From Micropruina sp. (lineage in GTDB: Bacteria; Actinomycetota; Actinomycetes; Propionibacteriales; Propionibacteriaceae), in the NCBI RefSeq assembly GCF_027492755.1, contig NZ_JAPUED010000107.1:1-41447 (forward strand): a stretch of DNA of 41,447 bases, written 5' to 3'. The notes under the pieces were generated by a model. It was not told where the DNA came from. It saw nothing but the letters and a program-made list of their open reading frames with translations, and ran no database searches. The position numbers and the translations under genes were made by a program. Each line of letters begins with the position of its first letter. Position 1 is the stretch's first letter. This document shows positions 29,001 through 35,957 of this stretch, one piece after another.

Positions 29001-29341
29001 GGGTCGGAGCGCCGCGCCTTCTCCAGCAGGGTCGGGCTGCCGATGGCCAGTGCCCGGACGACGCGGGGGTCGTCCAACGCCTCGGACGGCTCGCGCACCC
29101 ACGGCAGTCGCTCGATCGGAAGCAGCGGCGTCCGGACCGTGACCCAGGGCACGACCCGGTACAGGGCGGTGCTTGCGGGCGCCGCCGTGGGGACCGGGCC
29201 GGATCGGTTCAGCAGTTGGTCCTCGCCGTTGGCACGCGGATCGGACGGGCCGAACGGCGGATCCTCGTGATACGCCAGTCCCTCCGGCGGACCGAAGGAA
29301 CCGTCCCCGCGGTTCAGGACAGCGCGAACATCCGGTCCCAT
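26066..29341 (-). CDS. lanB: Class I lanthipeptide dehydratase (LanB), full length
   Basis: About 1091 aa. LanB enzymes use glutamyl-tRNA to glutamylate Ser/Thr in a precursor peptide and eliminate glutamate, giving Dha/Dhb. The N-terminal glutamylation domain is visible from ALYRVVPWVTVRTPLLP through SLARYLIRMTTRPTPYGAFA to the middle (PPVCQFLDAVGQHL). The C-terminal SpaB_C-type elimination domain begins near GGDWLFAKFYAP, with ARRWFFLRYSDPEPHLRIRW. I chose the ATG at 29341 because it has GTGGAG five bases upstream and overlaps the lanC stop by 28 bp, indicating coupling. The first about 57 residues are not conserved-looking and include a REP-2-derived segment (NRGDGSFG). The full fused form argues for class I lanthipeptide rather than split thiopeptide-type enzymes. 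Confidence 0.92.
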   Translation of the reverse strand: MGPDVRAVLNRGDGSFGPPEGLAYHEDPPFGPSDPRANGEDQLLNRSGPVPTAAPASTALYRVVPWVTVRTPLLPIERLPWVREPSEALDDPRVVRALAIGSPTLLEKARRSDPDPKEAARTRTSLARYLIRMTTRPTPYGAFAAVSLADWAPGTDLRLAAGDRTRTRPDMGWLRGMLAAAEHRPDVRSRLRWRADPLITEVGDRLLTQTGGSVRATEPARLAIAAAESWIAYDELVERVGAGSGGTPDQVAGLLEQLIRAGLLHSDLAPALTGEAATSGADARALIGRADASLAESAAELTAAIAAADGQPRGSMIGDRGASGRPDAPSGVFAQVTERARVLHDHPETFQTDLARGLDGRGLSAEVGRECAQAVEVLLRVGPGPSVGGDLAGYGRRFLARWGADHEVPLAEVFDPVRGLGAMPHTHGAASGLEPGTQARRSEALMGLALEALRDERRNVILDTDIVAALSGWPAGATGRQLSPGNAADAPLSLDVSAFLLATDAAAVDAGAFTLVLGPNLGAGSAGRWLGRFADLFGSAGDAFYDWLDRAETAAEPDTVAAEVVYLPATPRSANVVLRPTVAQHEIVVSGRGSAEHQLGLSDLLVGHDGARLYLRSASLGVRLRPTARHMLNHHGAPPVCQFLDAVGQHLPAEFSAFDWGPAQSLPVLPRVQVGRTVLAPARWLLSTPGWTPSQGAEQAAVTSALETARRRWGLPDRVYVTVADNRLLLDLTQADDREQLRREFKNSGGTLRLEEALPDIGDAWLPGPDGHYLTELVISLVRQPSNDPARTPAAFPVQAVEPIRGVHPTAHPVSVRERIRLPGGDWLFAKFYAPYEQLTPLLTTHLVDLIEMAENSGLARRWFFLRYSDPEPHLRIRWQGEPDLLLRHLLPQVSDFAGQLLEAGRISRLALDSYDRELERYGGLRGLELCEDLFHADSVAVRRLLSLPGQPLTDALVASTAVMLAGLGLDRAQRVTFYETQAALVDDPQVGRAAGADYRERKTRLRALLSGEPAHGPLADALQTLRTSVTPYGLALAAAERTGDLDGSVAGILPSLVHMHHNRMVGPGHPSEPHLIQLLLRTERGLLLSG
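29290..29310. repeat. REP-2-like core at the lanC-lanB junction
   Basis: GACCGAAGGAACCGTCCCCG matches the REP-2 variants near 5180 and 39120. It lies just past the lanC stop and inside the predicted 5' end of lanB, where it encodes GDGSFG. Confidence 0.5.
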
Positions 29342-30741
29342 GTCGGCTCCACGTCGCTCGAGGCACTCAGCAGTGCCAGGCTGACCCCGGCCGCCCCGTC
29401 CAGGACGCCGGGCTGATCGACCTTGTTGTCGCCGGGTTCCATGTTGGCGATGCCCATCGGACGGTCCGGTTCGGCGGCGTCCAGGATCTGCCGGGTCAGC
29501 GCGGACGCCGCCTCGGCGAAGAGCGGCAAACCGGTGTCGTGGTGGAACCGCAGGGTGATCTGCAGCAGCCCGGCCACTCCGTGGCAGAAGGTGGGGGAGT
29601 CGATGCCGCGCCGCTCGACCGGACGCCGGTACACGGCGGCCATCGCCTCGATCGCCAGGTTGCGCAGGTCGGAACGATCCAGCGTCCGGCCGGCCAGGAA
29701 CAGCGCCCGAGCGGCACCCGGGGTTCCGTAGCACCAGGCGTCCCGGCCGACATCGTGCACGGGCAACTCGGCCAGGCCGCCCGGGCCGTGCACCAGCGGC
29801 ACCACCGTCTCCCAGCCGGGCCCGTCATCGCCCAGGGTGACGTGAGCGGCCAGCCACCCGGCCAGCTGGGTCGTCGCCTCCACGGCGTCCTGGGCGCCGA
29901 GACCGCAGTCCACGGCCAGCGCCAGCGCGGCGAGCGGCCCGGGGATGCCGTGGGCCAGGCCGAGGTTGATGTTGCCGGCCGGGTAGTAGGCCCGCTGCTC
30001 ATCGTCGAACAGGCATTCCGGCGGGGTGTACCAGCCGGGGGGCGATCCGGCGTCCAGAGCCAGCGCGGTCAACGCCCGGACGACGAACGGCGCCACCGGA
30101 CGCGCGGACCGGCCGGCGTGCGGCAGCGCGCACAGCAGGACTCCGGCCAGTCCCGAGATCTGGTCGAAGGTGCTCACCGGCATGCCGCGCCGGCCCCGGA
30201 TCCCGGCCGCCGTGGTCAGCGCGTCGTGGGCGATGACGCCGTCCAGTGCAGCGAGCGGTTGGGTCAGGTCGGGGTCGTCCAGCCGGCGCCCGACGAAGGC
30301 GATCCCGGACGAGCCGCTGACCGACCCCATCGGCGGACGGTAGCCGTACCGCAACGCCGCCGCGGTGGACGCCGCCCAGCTGCGAGCCCGGATGGCCCAG
30401 TCTGCACCGGTGTCCACCTCGGCGAGCGCGCCGCACAACAGCGCCTGACCAAGATCACCCTGGGCGATCGAGGTAGGTGCCCAGTGCAGTGCCCGTGGGA
30501 AATTCGTCTGCTGGTCGCACAACTGATTGGCGGTGGCCACGCCGTCCGGATCGGTGCATCGTTCCGCCAGCAGCAGCGCCGCGTCACGGGCCCGGGAGGC
30601 CAGCTCGGCCGGCAGCGGTGAGCGCCATGCCGCTTCCGGCGTGAGTCGATAGTGCTGGATCAGCCGGTGGGTGCGCACCGGTGCCGTGCCTGCGGGGACG
30701 GCGCCGCCCTCGTCGCCGTCCGACATCGGTCCATCCTTCAT
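29314..30741 (-). CDS. lanC: Lanthipeptide cyclase (LanC)
   Basis: 475 aa. Zinc enzyme that adds Cys thiols to dehydrated Ser/Thr to make (methyl)lanthionine rings. Zinc ligands C337 (AWCYGTPG), C386 and H387 (FCHGVAG), and the probable catalytic H264 (LAHGIPG), have the same spacing as H212/C284/C330/H331 in NisC. The fold's repeated helices read NINLGLAHGIPGPLAALAL and GVAGLLQITLRF. Alternative start: the second ATG (MSDGDE), 15 bp in, also has an AAGGA site. The gene lies 72 bp after the third precursor and overlaps lanB. Confidence 0.93.
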   Translation of the reverse strand: MKDGPMSDGDEGGAVPAGTAPVRTHRLIQHYRLTPEAAWRSPLPAELASRARDAALLLAERCTDPDGVATANQLCDQQTNFPRALHWAPTSIAQGDLGQALLCGALAEVDTGADWAIRARSWAASTAAALRYGYRPPMGSVSGSSGIAFVGRRLDDPDLTQPLAALDGVIAHDALTTAAGIRGRRGMPVSTFDQISGLAGVLLCALPHAGRSARPVAPFVVRALTALALDAGSPPGWYTPPECLFDDEQRAYYPAGNINLGLAHGIPGPLAALALAVDCGLGAQDAVEATTQLAGWLAAHVTLGDDGPGWETVVPLVHGPGGLAELPVHDVGRDAWCYGTPGAARALFLAGRTLDRSDLRNLAIEAMAAVYRRPVERRGIDSPTFCHGVAGLLQITLRFHHDTGLPLFAEAASALTRQILDAAEPDRPMGIANMEPGDNKVDQPGVLDGAAGVSLALLSASSDVEPTWDRMFALS

Positions 30742-30813
30742 GACACCGCACCTTCGTCGCGGCGCGGCTTCATCGCGCCGTCGCGCTCGTCCACACGCGT
30801 GCCCACCGCCGGC

Positions 30814-31665
30814 TCACCCGACCTGGCACTTCAGCGTGGGACAGATCCTCTGGCTGAGACATCCGGCATCCACGGTGACCGGACAGTTCCAGTTGCACGC
30901 GGTGATCCTGCAGGTGAGGCACGTCGCGTTGCCGACGGTGTGCCAACAAGCCGCGTTGAGGCAGGTTTCGCAGGTGCCGAGATCGCCAGTGACCGGGATG
31001 ACGCAGCCCGGCTGATGACAGGTTTGACAGGTGGCCTGATCGCAGGTTTGACAGGTGGCCTGACCACAGGTCTGACAGGTGGCTTGGTTGTTGCAGGTCT
31101 GGCAGGTCGTGCCGAAGCAGGTCAGGCAGGTTCCGTTGCCGCAGGTCTGGCATTGGGTGAACCAGCAGGTGGGCGTGTTCGTCGGTAGGCAGCGGGGGCC
31201 GCAGGTGCCGTCGACGGTCGGTAGCTGGCACCCGAGCGGCGTCTCCGGAAGGGTCAGAGTCAGGTCCGTGACGGTGTCGGTGGGGTCGGTCTGATCCGGG
31301 AGGAATCCCCCCTGCAGCCCTGCCCGGGCGTCGATGTTGAATGCGTCGGACGCCGCGGCTGGCCGCGAGTGGACGTAGGCCACCTGGGCGTCCCGGTTCA
31401 GGGCCACCCGGGTGGCATCCAGTCCGACGAAGGGCGGCTGGTCCGGCGAGACCGACTCGACGGTCAGCACGTCCTCGGTGCGGAACTCGACGTAGTAGTC
31501 CAGCGAGGTGTTGAGGTAGAGCCGGCGGTAGCCGTCCCGGTCGCTGTCGCCGAGCAGACCGGAGAGTTCGAAGGAGGCCGGAGCAGGCGTCCCCGGGTCG
31601 TTGATCCGGGAGGCCACGAACGGGTCGGGAGGACGGCCTTCGATGCCGCTGTCGTTGTCGGCCAT
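30814..31665 (-). CDS. Lanthipeptide-type precursor protein 1 (Thr-Cys repeat protein, 283 aa)
   Basis: Probable LanB/LanC substrate. Residues 1-145 contain no Cys and hold a block shared with its two paralogs (about 37-95: GLLGDSD, YRRLYLNTSLDYYVEF, DQPPFVGLDATR). Residues 146-283 carry all 27 Cys, 17 of them in Thr-Cys pairs. A three-copy 8-residue repeat CQTCxQAT lies near 190-215. The tail ends CPTLKCQVG. I start at the ATG behind GAGGAG (MADNDSGIEG), not at the longer frame. A precursor this long is unusual for class I. No double-Gly or other cleavage site is obvious, so the leader/core border is inferred from Cys onset. Alternative: a Cys-rich metal or disulfide protein. Confidence 0.85.
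   Translation of the reverse strand: MADNDSGIEGRPPDPFVASRINDPGTPAPASFELSGLLGDSDRDGYRRLYLNTSLDYYVEFRTEDVLTVESVSPDQPPFVGLDATRVALNRDAQVAYVHSRPAAASDAFNIDARAGLQGGFLPDQTDPTDTVTDLTLTLPETPLGCQLPTVDGTCGPRCLPTNTPTCWFTQCQTCGNGTCLTCFGTTCQTCNNQATCQTCGQATCQTCDQATCQTCHQPGCVIPVTGDLGTCETCLNAACWHTVGNATCLTCRITACNWNCPVTVDAGCLSQRICPTLKCQVG
31009..31107 (-). repeat. 24-bp tandem repeat in precursor 1
   Basis: On the + strand the units read (A/C)AGGT(T/C)TGACAGGTGGC followed by a CTGATCG/CTGACCA variable part. Three or four units encode CQTCxQAT. They allow in-frame gain or loss of ring-forming units. Confidence 0.75.
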
Positions 31666-31696
31666 GGGGCTCTCCTCTCGGTTTCCTGGTGAGGGT

Positions 31697-32599
31697 TCAG
31701 GCGCGGACGATGCACCAGGCCGGGTCGCTGACCGGGCAGCCACAGGTGCTGAACTGGCAGGTGTTGCAGGTATCGCAGGTGACCCAACACGTCTGCGCGC
31801 AGGTGTTCACACAGGTGTCGGAGCAGGTGCTGGCACAGGTGGCGTCGCAGGTGCCCCGGCAGCTCACGCAGGTGCCCAGACAGGTGTCCCAGCACGTCGA
31901 GCAGGTGTCATCGCAGGTGCCGAGACAGCTGGCGCAAGTGGCAGTCTCCACGCAGCCGGGGTCGCAGGTAAGTCGCTGACAGGTCTGGCAGGTGCCGGGC
32001 ATGGTGGCGCACCGCGGTCCCTGGCAGGTCTGGCAGGTGCCGCCGATACAGCTGACGCAGGTGCCCTGATCGCAGGTGGCGCAGGTGGCCTGGTTGCAGG
32101 TGGCACAGGTGCGGCCGCCCTGGGTGGGCCATTGCCCGAAGGTTCCGCCGCCGGGGTTGCCTCGGCCGCCCTGGCAAGGGTCGAAATCGGACTGGCCGAA
32201 GTGCACCGTGACACCGATGCACTGGGCCTCCCAGGTTTCCACGAACGGTGGCAGGACGATCGCGTCCGACACCTCCAGGGCGAATGCGTCGCTCGACGGG
32301 ACCGCGCGCCGCACCCAGTCAAGGGTGGCACCGCCGTTCAGGGTGACCCGGGTGGCGTCCAGGCCCGGGAAGGGAACATCGCCCGGGGCAACGTCGTCGA
32401 CGGCGACCACGTCGTCGGTGCGAAACTCGACGAAGTAGTCCAGTTGGGTGGTCAGATACAGGCGGCGGCAGCCGGCACGATCGCTGTCTCCGAGCAGCCC
32501 GGCCAGGGTGACGACATCGCGGCGCGGACCGCCGGCGACCGTCCGATTGCGGACGAACGGATCCTCGGGGCGGTTCACCAGGTCGCCTGGATCAACCAT
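31697..32599 (-). CDS. Lanthipeptide-type precursor protein 2 (Thr-Cys repeat protein, 300 aa)
   Basis: Paralog of the neighbours. Shared N-terminal block: TLAGLLGDSDRAG, RRLYLTTQLDYFVEFRTDDV, PFPGLDATRVTL. After WEAQC the tail becomes Cys-rich (about 33 Cys from RTCATC on, about 36 in the whole protein). Repeats have the form x-T-C every 3-4 residues (CATCASTCSDTCVNTCAQTC), and a few Ser-Cys pairs are present. It ends WCIVRA. A Gly-rich segment (GGRGNPGGGTFG) separates the leader-like part from the core. AGGAGG lies upstream of the ATG. It sits 31 bp before precursor 1 and 15 bp after precursor 3. Confidence 0.85.
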   Translation of the reverse strand: MVDPGDLVNRPEDPFVRNRTVAGGPRRDVVTLAGLLGDSDRAGCRRLYLTTQLDYFVEFRTDDVVAVDDVAPGDVPFPGLDATRVTLNGGATLDWVRRAVPSSDAFALEVSDAIVLPPFVETWEAQCIGVTVHFGQSDFDPCQGGRGNPGGGTFGQWPTQGGRTCATCNQATCATCDQGTCVSCIGGTCQTCQGPRCATMPGTCQTCQRLTCDPGCVETATCASCLGTCDDTCSTCWDTCLGTCVSCRGTCDATCASTCSDTCVNTCAQTCWVTCDTCNTCQFSTCGCPVSDPAWCIVRA

Positions 32600-32614
32600 G
32601 GTCGGTCCTCCTGT

Positions 32615-33412
32615 TCAGAAGCAGCGACAGGTGTTGCAGTGGGTTTGCAGCACCGTCGGGCAGCGGCCGACGGTTTCGCAGAGGCCAGGATTGCGGGTGA
32701 CCTGACATGCCGGCCCGCAGGTCGCGCCGCAGCCGGTAGGACAGGTGGCACAGGTGCCGGCGCAGGTCGCCGCACAGGTGTTGGCACACGTGGCCGCGCA
32801 GGTGTTGCCGCAGGTGACGTTCTGGGTCGGACAGTCACAGGTACGGCAGGTGTCTGCGCGGCGGCAGGTCTGGCAGGTGCCGCGGCAGGTATCGCAGGTT
32901 CGGCAGGTGGTGCCCTGGGTCTCCCGGCAGGTCAGCGGCTTGCACACTGTCCATCCGCTCGGGCAGTCGTTCGCGGTGGGGCATCCGATGTCGGTCGGGC
33001 AGCCGCCCCAGGACGGGCCTGGACACTCGGCCTCCCAGGTCTCGGCCTGTTGCATCAGCGGCCGTGCCTGCGACGTGAGTGGCTGGACGGCGAACGGATC
33101 GCCGCTCACTGTTGCGGTCCGGACGTAGTCGAGCTGAGCGTCGCGGACGATGGTGAGCCGGGTGGCGTCCAGGCCCTGGAATGGTGGCTGGTCGGGGCCG
33201 ACGTCCTCGACGGTCAGGACGTCCTCGGCGCGCACCTCCACCCAGTAGTCGAGCCGGGTGTTCAGGTACAGCCTGCGCCGGCCCGGACGATCGCTGTCGC
33301 CCAGCAGGCCGACCAGGGTGAGCGCCGGCGGCGGGCCGGCTTTCGGATCACTGATGCGTGCGGCGACGAAGGGGTCGGGCGGGCGCTTGGCGATGTCGTC
33401 GTTCTCGGCCAT
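32615..33412 (-). CDS. Lanthipeptide-type precursor protein 3 (Thr-Cys repeat protein, 265 aa)
   Basis: First gene of the set. Shared block: LVGLLGDSDRPG, RRRLYLNTRLDYWVEV, DQPPFQGLDATRLTI. No Cys until WEAEC (about residue 129); the C-terminal part then carries 29 Cys, 17 in Thr-Cys pairs (CGNTCAATCANTCAATCAGT), ending CNTCRCF. The same N-terminal start MAENDDIAKRPPDPFV as precursor 1 (MADNDS...RPPDPFV) shows recent common origin. ATG with a moderate GAGG site. As the first gene it should be the one closest to the operon promoter; an AT-rich patch at about 33447-33453 upstream is the only promoter-like feature I see, and it is weak. Confidence 0.85.
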   Translation of the reverse strand: MAENDDIAKRPPDPFVAARISDPKAGPPPALTLVGLLGDSDRPGRRRLYLNTRLDYWVEVRAEDVLTVEDVGPDQPPFQGLDATRLTIVRDAQLDYVRTATVSGDPFAVQPLTSQARPLMQQAETWEAECPGPSWGGCPTDIGCPTANDCPSGWTVCKPLTCRETQGTTCRTCDTCRGTCQTCRRADTCRTCDCPTQNVTCGNTCAATCANTCAATCAGTCATCPTGCGATCGPACQVTRNPGLCETVGRCPTVLQTHCNTCRCF

Positions 33413-33519
33413 GATGGGACCTCGATCCGAGCCAGGGGTGGCTTCGATTTATCGTGCCTCCTGGTCCGAGGATCCGGCCATGCGCAGAATTGCGCAAGCC
33501 TGCACCAGATCACCCCCGG

Positions 33520-33650
33520 TGTTCGTCACCCCGGCCGGCGTGCTCGTCATTCCCGGTGCGCGTCATCACGGCTGGCACTGTTCGTCACCCGGCTGGCGGC
33601 GTGCTCGTCACCCCGGTGTTCGTCATCCCGGCGAACGCCGGGATCTCCGC
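33520..33650. repeat. REP-3-like short repeats upstream of the lan genes
   Basis: Repeated GTTCGTCACCCCGG / GTGCTCGTCA(T/C) motifs (33521, 33540, 33577, 33600, 33619) lead into a full REP-3 hairpin, CATCCCGGCGAACGCCGGGA, near 33625. No gene in 33413-33660. Confidence 0.65.
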
Positions 33651-33660
33651 GGCCGGCGGC

Positions 33661-34518
33661 TCAGAGCCCCATCGGGTGCCAGACCGTCTTGATCTCCAGG
33701 AAACGGGTCATCCGGTCGAGTTCCGGTGTGGCGGCCAGGTCCTCAACACCCCGACGGCGTACCCGTTTCAGGTTGTCGGCGGCGGCGATCTCCAGGTCGC
33801 GGGCCAGGTCGGCGTCCGTCACCCCGGTCAGGTCGAGGCCGTTGACGTCCATGTGGGACGCCAGCCACGGGCCGATCTCGGCGGCGTCCCCGGTCAGGAT
33901 GTTCACCACCCCGCCCGGCACGTCGGACGTCGCCAGCACCTCGGCGAAGGTGATCGCCACCAGCGGCGCGGGCTGCGAGGCGACCACCACACAGGTGTTG
34001 CCGAGCGCGATCAGCGGCGCCACCACCGACACCAGCCCGAGCAGCGGGGACTGCGGCGCGAGCACCGCGACCACCCCGGTCGGTTCCGGCGTCGACAGGT
34101 TGAAGTACGGCCCGGCAACGGGGTTCGCGGCACCGTCCACCTGGGCGATCTTGTCCGTCCAGCCGGCGTACCAGACCAGCCGGTCGATCGCGGCGTCCAC
34201 CTCGGTGCGGGCTTCGGCCGGCTTGGCTCCGACAGCGGCGACGATCTCGGCCTCGAACTGAGCCCGCCGCGACTCCAGCACCTCGGCGATCCGGTAGACC
34301 ACCTGGCCGCGGTTGTACGCCGTCCGCGACGACCAGCCGCCGAACGCGGAACGGGCCGCCTTCACCGCGTCCCGGGCGTCCTTGCGCGAGGCTTTGGCCG
34401 CATTCGCCAGCAGGGCACCGGAGGCGTCGTTGACCAAATAGGTGCGGCCTGATTCCGAGCGTGGGAAGGCGCCGCCGATGTACAGCTTGTAGGTCTTGCG
34501 GACGTCGGTGCGGCTCAC
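33661..34518 (-). CDS. Half-length aldehyde dehydrogenase family protein lacking the catalytic domain
   Basis: 285 aa with a GTG start that overlaps the stop of the preceding dehydrogenase (GTGA). It matches only the N-terminal, NAD-binding half of ALDH: KLYIGGAFPRSESGRTY, ARSAFGGWSSRTAYNRGQVVYRIAEVL, PTGVVAVLAPQSPLLG, PGGVVNILTG. The ELGGK segment and active-site Cys motif are missing; the only Cys is in GNTCVVV. A natural C-terminal tail (DRMTRFLEIKTVWHPMGL) suggests a dedicated short protein, not a decayed gene. Probably a partner subunit of the adjacent full ALDH in the deoC unit. Confidence 0.85.
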   Translation of the reverse strand: MSRTDVRKTYKLYIGGAFPRSESGRTYLVNDASGALLANAAKASRKDARDAVKAARSAFGGWSSRTAYNRGQVVYRIAEVLESRRAQFEAEIVAAVGAKPAEARTEVDAAIDRLVWYAGWTDKIAQVDGAANPVAGPYFNLSTPEPTGVVAVLAPQSPLLGLVSVVAPLIALGNTCVVVASQPAPLVAITFAEVLATSDVPGGVVNILTGDAAEIGPWLASHMDVNGLDLTGVTDADLARDLEIAAADNLKRVRRRGVEDLAATPELDRMTRFLEIKTVWHPMGL

Positions 34519-35944
34519 TGCAGGTACCCTTCCAGCCCGTGCCGGCCGCCCTCGCGGCCGTACCCCGACTCCTTGTAGCCGCCGAACGGGCTGGCCGGGT
34601 CGAAGCGGTTGAACGTATTGCTCCACACCACGCCGGCACGCAGCTGCGAAGCCATCCACAGGATCCGGGAGCCCTTCTCGGTCCAGATGCCCGCGGACAA
34701 CCCGAACGGGGTGTTGTTGGCCTTCTCGACCGCCTCCTTCGGGGTGCGGAAGGTGAGCACCGACAACACCGGACCGAAGATCTCCTCGCGGGCGATCCGG
34801 TGCGCCTGGGAGACTCCGGTGAAGATCGTCGGTGCGAACCAGAACCCCTTGTCGGGCAGCGCGCAGGCCGGCGACCAGCGGCCCCCCCCTCGGCCTCGCC
34901 GATGTCGGAGAGCCGCCGGATCTTGGCCAGCTGCTCGGCCGAGTTGATCGCCCCGATGTCGGTGTTCTTGTCCAGCGGATCGCCCAGCCGCAGGGTGGCC
35001 ATCCGGGCCTTCAGCTTGGCCAGCACCTCCTCAGCCACCGACTCCTGCACCAGCAGCCGAGAGCCGGCGCAGCAGACGTGGCCCTGGTTGAAGAAGATGC
35101 CGTTGACGATGCCCTCGACGGCCTGGTCGATCGGGGCGTCGTCGAAGACGATGTTGGCCGCCTTGCCGCCCAACTCCAGGGTGACCCGCTTGTCGGTACC
35201 GGCCACGGTGCGGGCGATCGACTTGCCGACCTCGGTGGATCCGGTGAACGCCACCTTGTCGATGTCGTGGTGGGCGATCAGGGCGCGTCCGGTCTCACCG
35301 GCCCCGGTGATGATGTTGACCACGCCCGGCGGCAGGTCGGCCTGCTGGCAGATCTCGGCGAACAGCAGCGCGGTCAGCGGGGTGGTCTCGGCGGGCTTGA
35401 GCACCACGGTGTTGCCGCAGGCCAGCGCCGGGGCGATCTTCCAGGACAGCATCAGCAGCGGGAAGTTCCACGGGATCACCTGCCCGGCCACCCCGAGCGG
35501 CTGCGGGTTGGGCCCGAAGCCGGCGTATTCCAGCTTGTCGGCCCAGCCTGCGTAGTAGAAGAAGTGGGCGGCCGCGGTGGGCACGTCGACGTCCCGGGAC
35601 TCCTTGATCGGCTTGCCGTTGTCGATGGACTCCAACACCGCGAACTCGCGGGACCGTTCGGCCAGCAGCCGGGCGATCCGGAACAGGTATTTGCCGCGTT
35701 CGGCGCCGGACATCCGCGACCACGGACCGAAGGCCTTCCGGGCGGCTGCGACCGCGGCGTCCACGTCGGCCTCGGACGCCTCGCTCACCTCGGCCAACAC
35801 CTCCTCGGTGGCCGGATTGACGGTGCTGAAGCCGTTGCCGCGGCCGTCGACGAAATCGCCGCCGATGAACAGCCCGTAGGCGGGTTTGATGTCGACGATC
35901 GAGCGCGATTCCGGCGCCGGGGCGTAGTCGAAGCTGATGCTCAT
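34515..35944 (-). CDS. Aldehyde dehydrogenase interrupted by a frameshift
   Basis: Likely oxidises acetaldehyde released by DeoC. The reading frame from 35944 gives a standard ALDH: IPWNFPLLMLSWKIAPAL, AFTGSTEVGKSIAR, ELGGKAANIVFDD, and the catalytic Cys in NQGHVCCAGSRLLVQ. It reaches GEAEGG and then goes out of frame at a C8 run (34882-34889, + strand). The family sequence resumes in another frame (RWSPACALPDKGFWF, EEIFGPVLSVLTF, FGGYKESGYGREGG) to the stop at 34515. One extra C would restore GEAEGGGRWSP. Either a sequencing slip or a genuine slippage mutation. 13 bp after deoC. Confidence 0.85.
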
Positions 35945-35957
35945 GGGTGTCCCTGGG

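Noticed and set aside
30814-33412. Metallothionein-like or keratin-like Cys-rich proteins as the primary reading of the three TC-repeat genes
   Set aside because: Not excluded, but every Cys-rich stretch pairs Cys with Thr, and lanC/lanB follow directly. That makes thioether precursors the better explanation.
31601-34261. 886-aa Gly/Ala/Val-rich open frame on the + strand over the precursor genes
   Set aside because: It is the complement of the Thr-Cys repeat coding DNA. The minus-strand genes have ribosome sites, shared N-termini and sensible operon spacing.
33743-34880. Continuation of the aldehyde dehydrogenase frame past the C8 run as one 733-aa protein
   Set aside because: After the C8 run the translation is out-of-frame, Arg/Ser/Pro-rich sequence. 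The true C-terminal ALDH motifs are in another frame.
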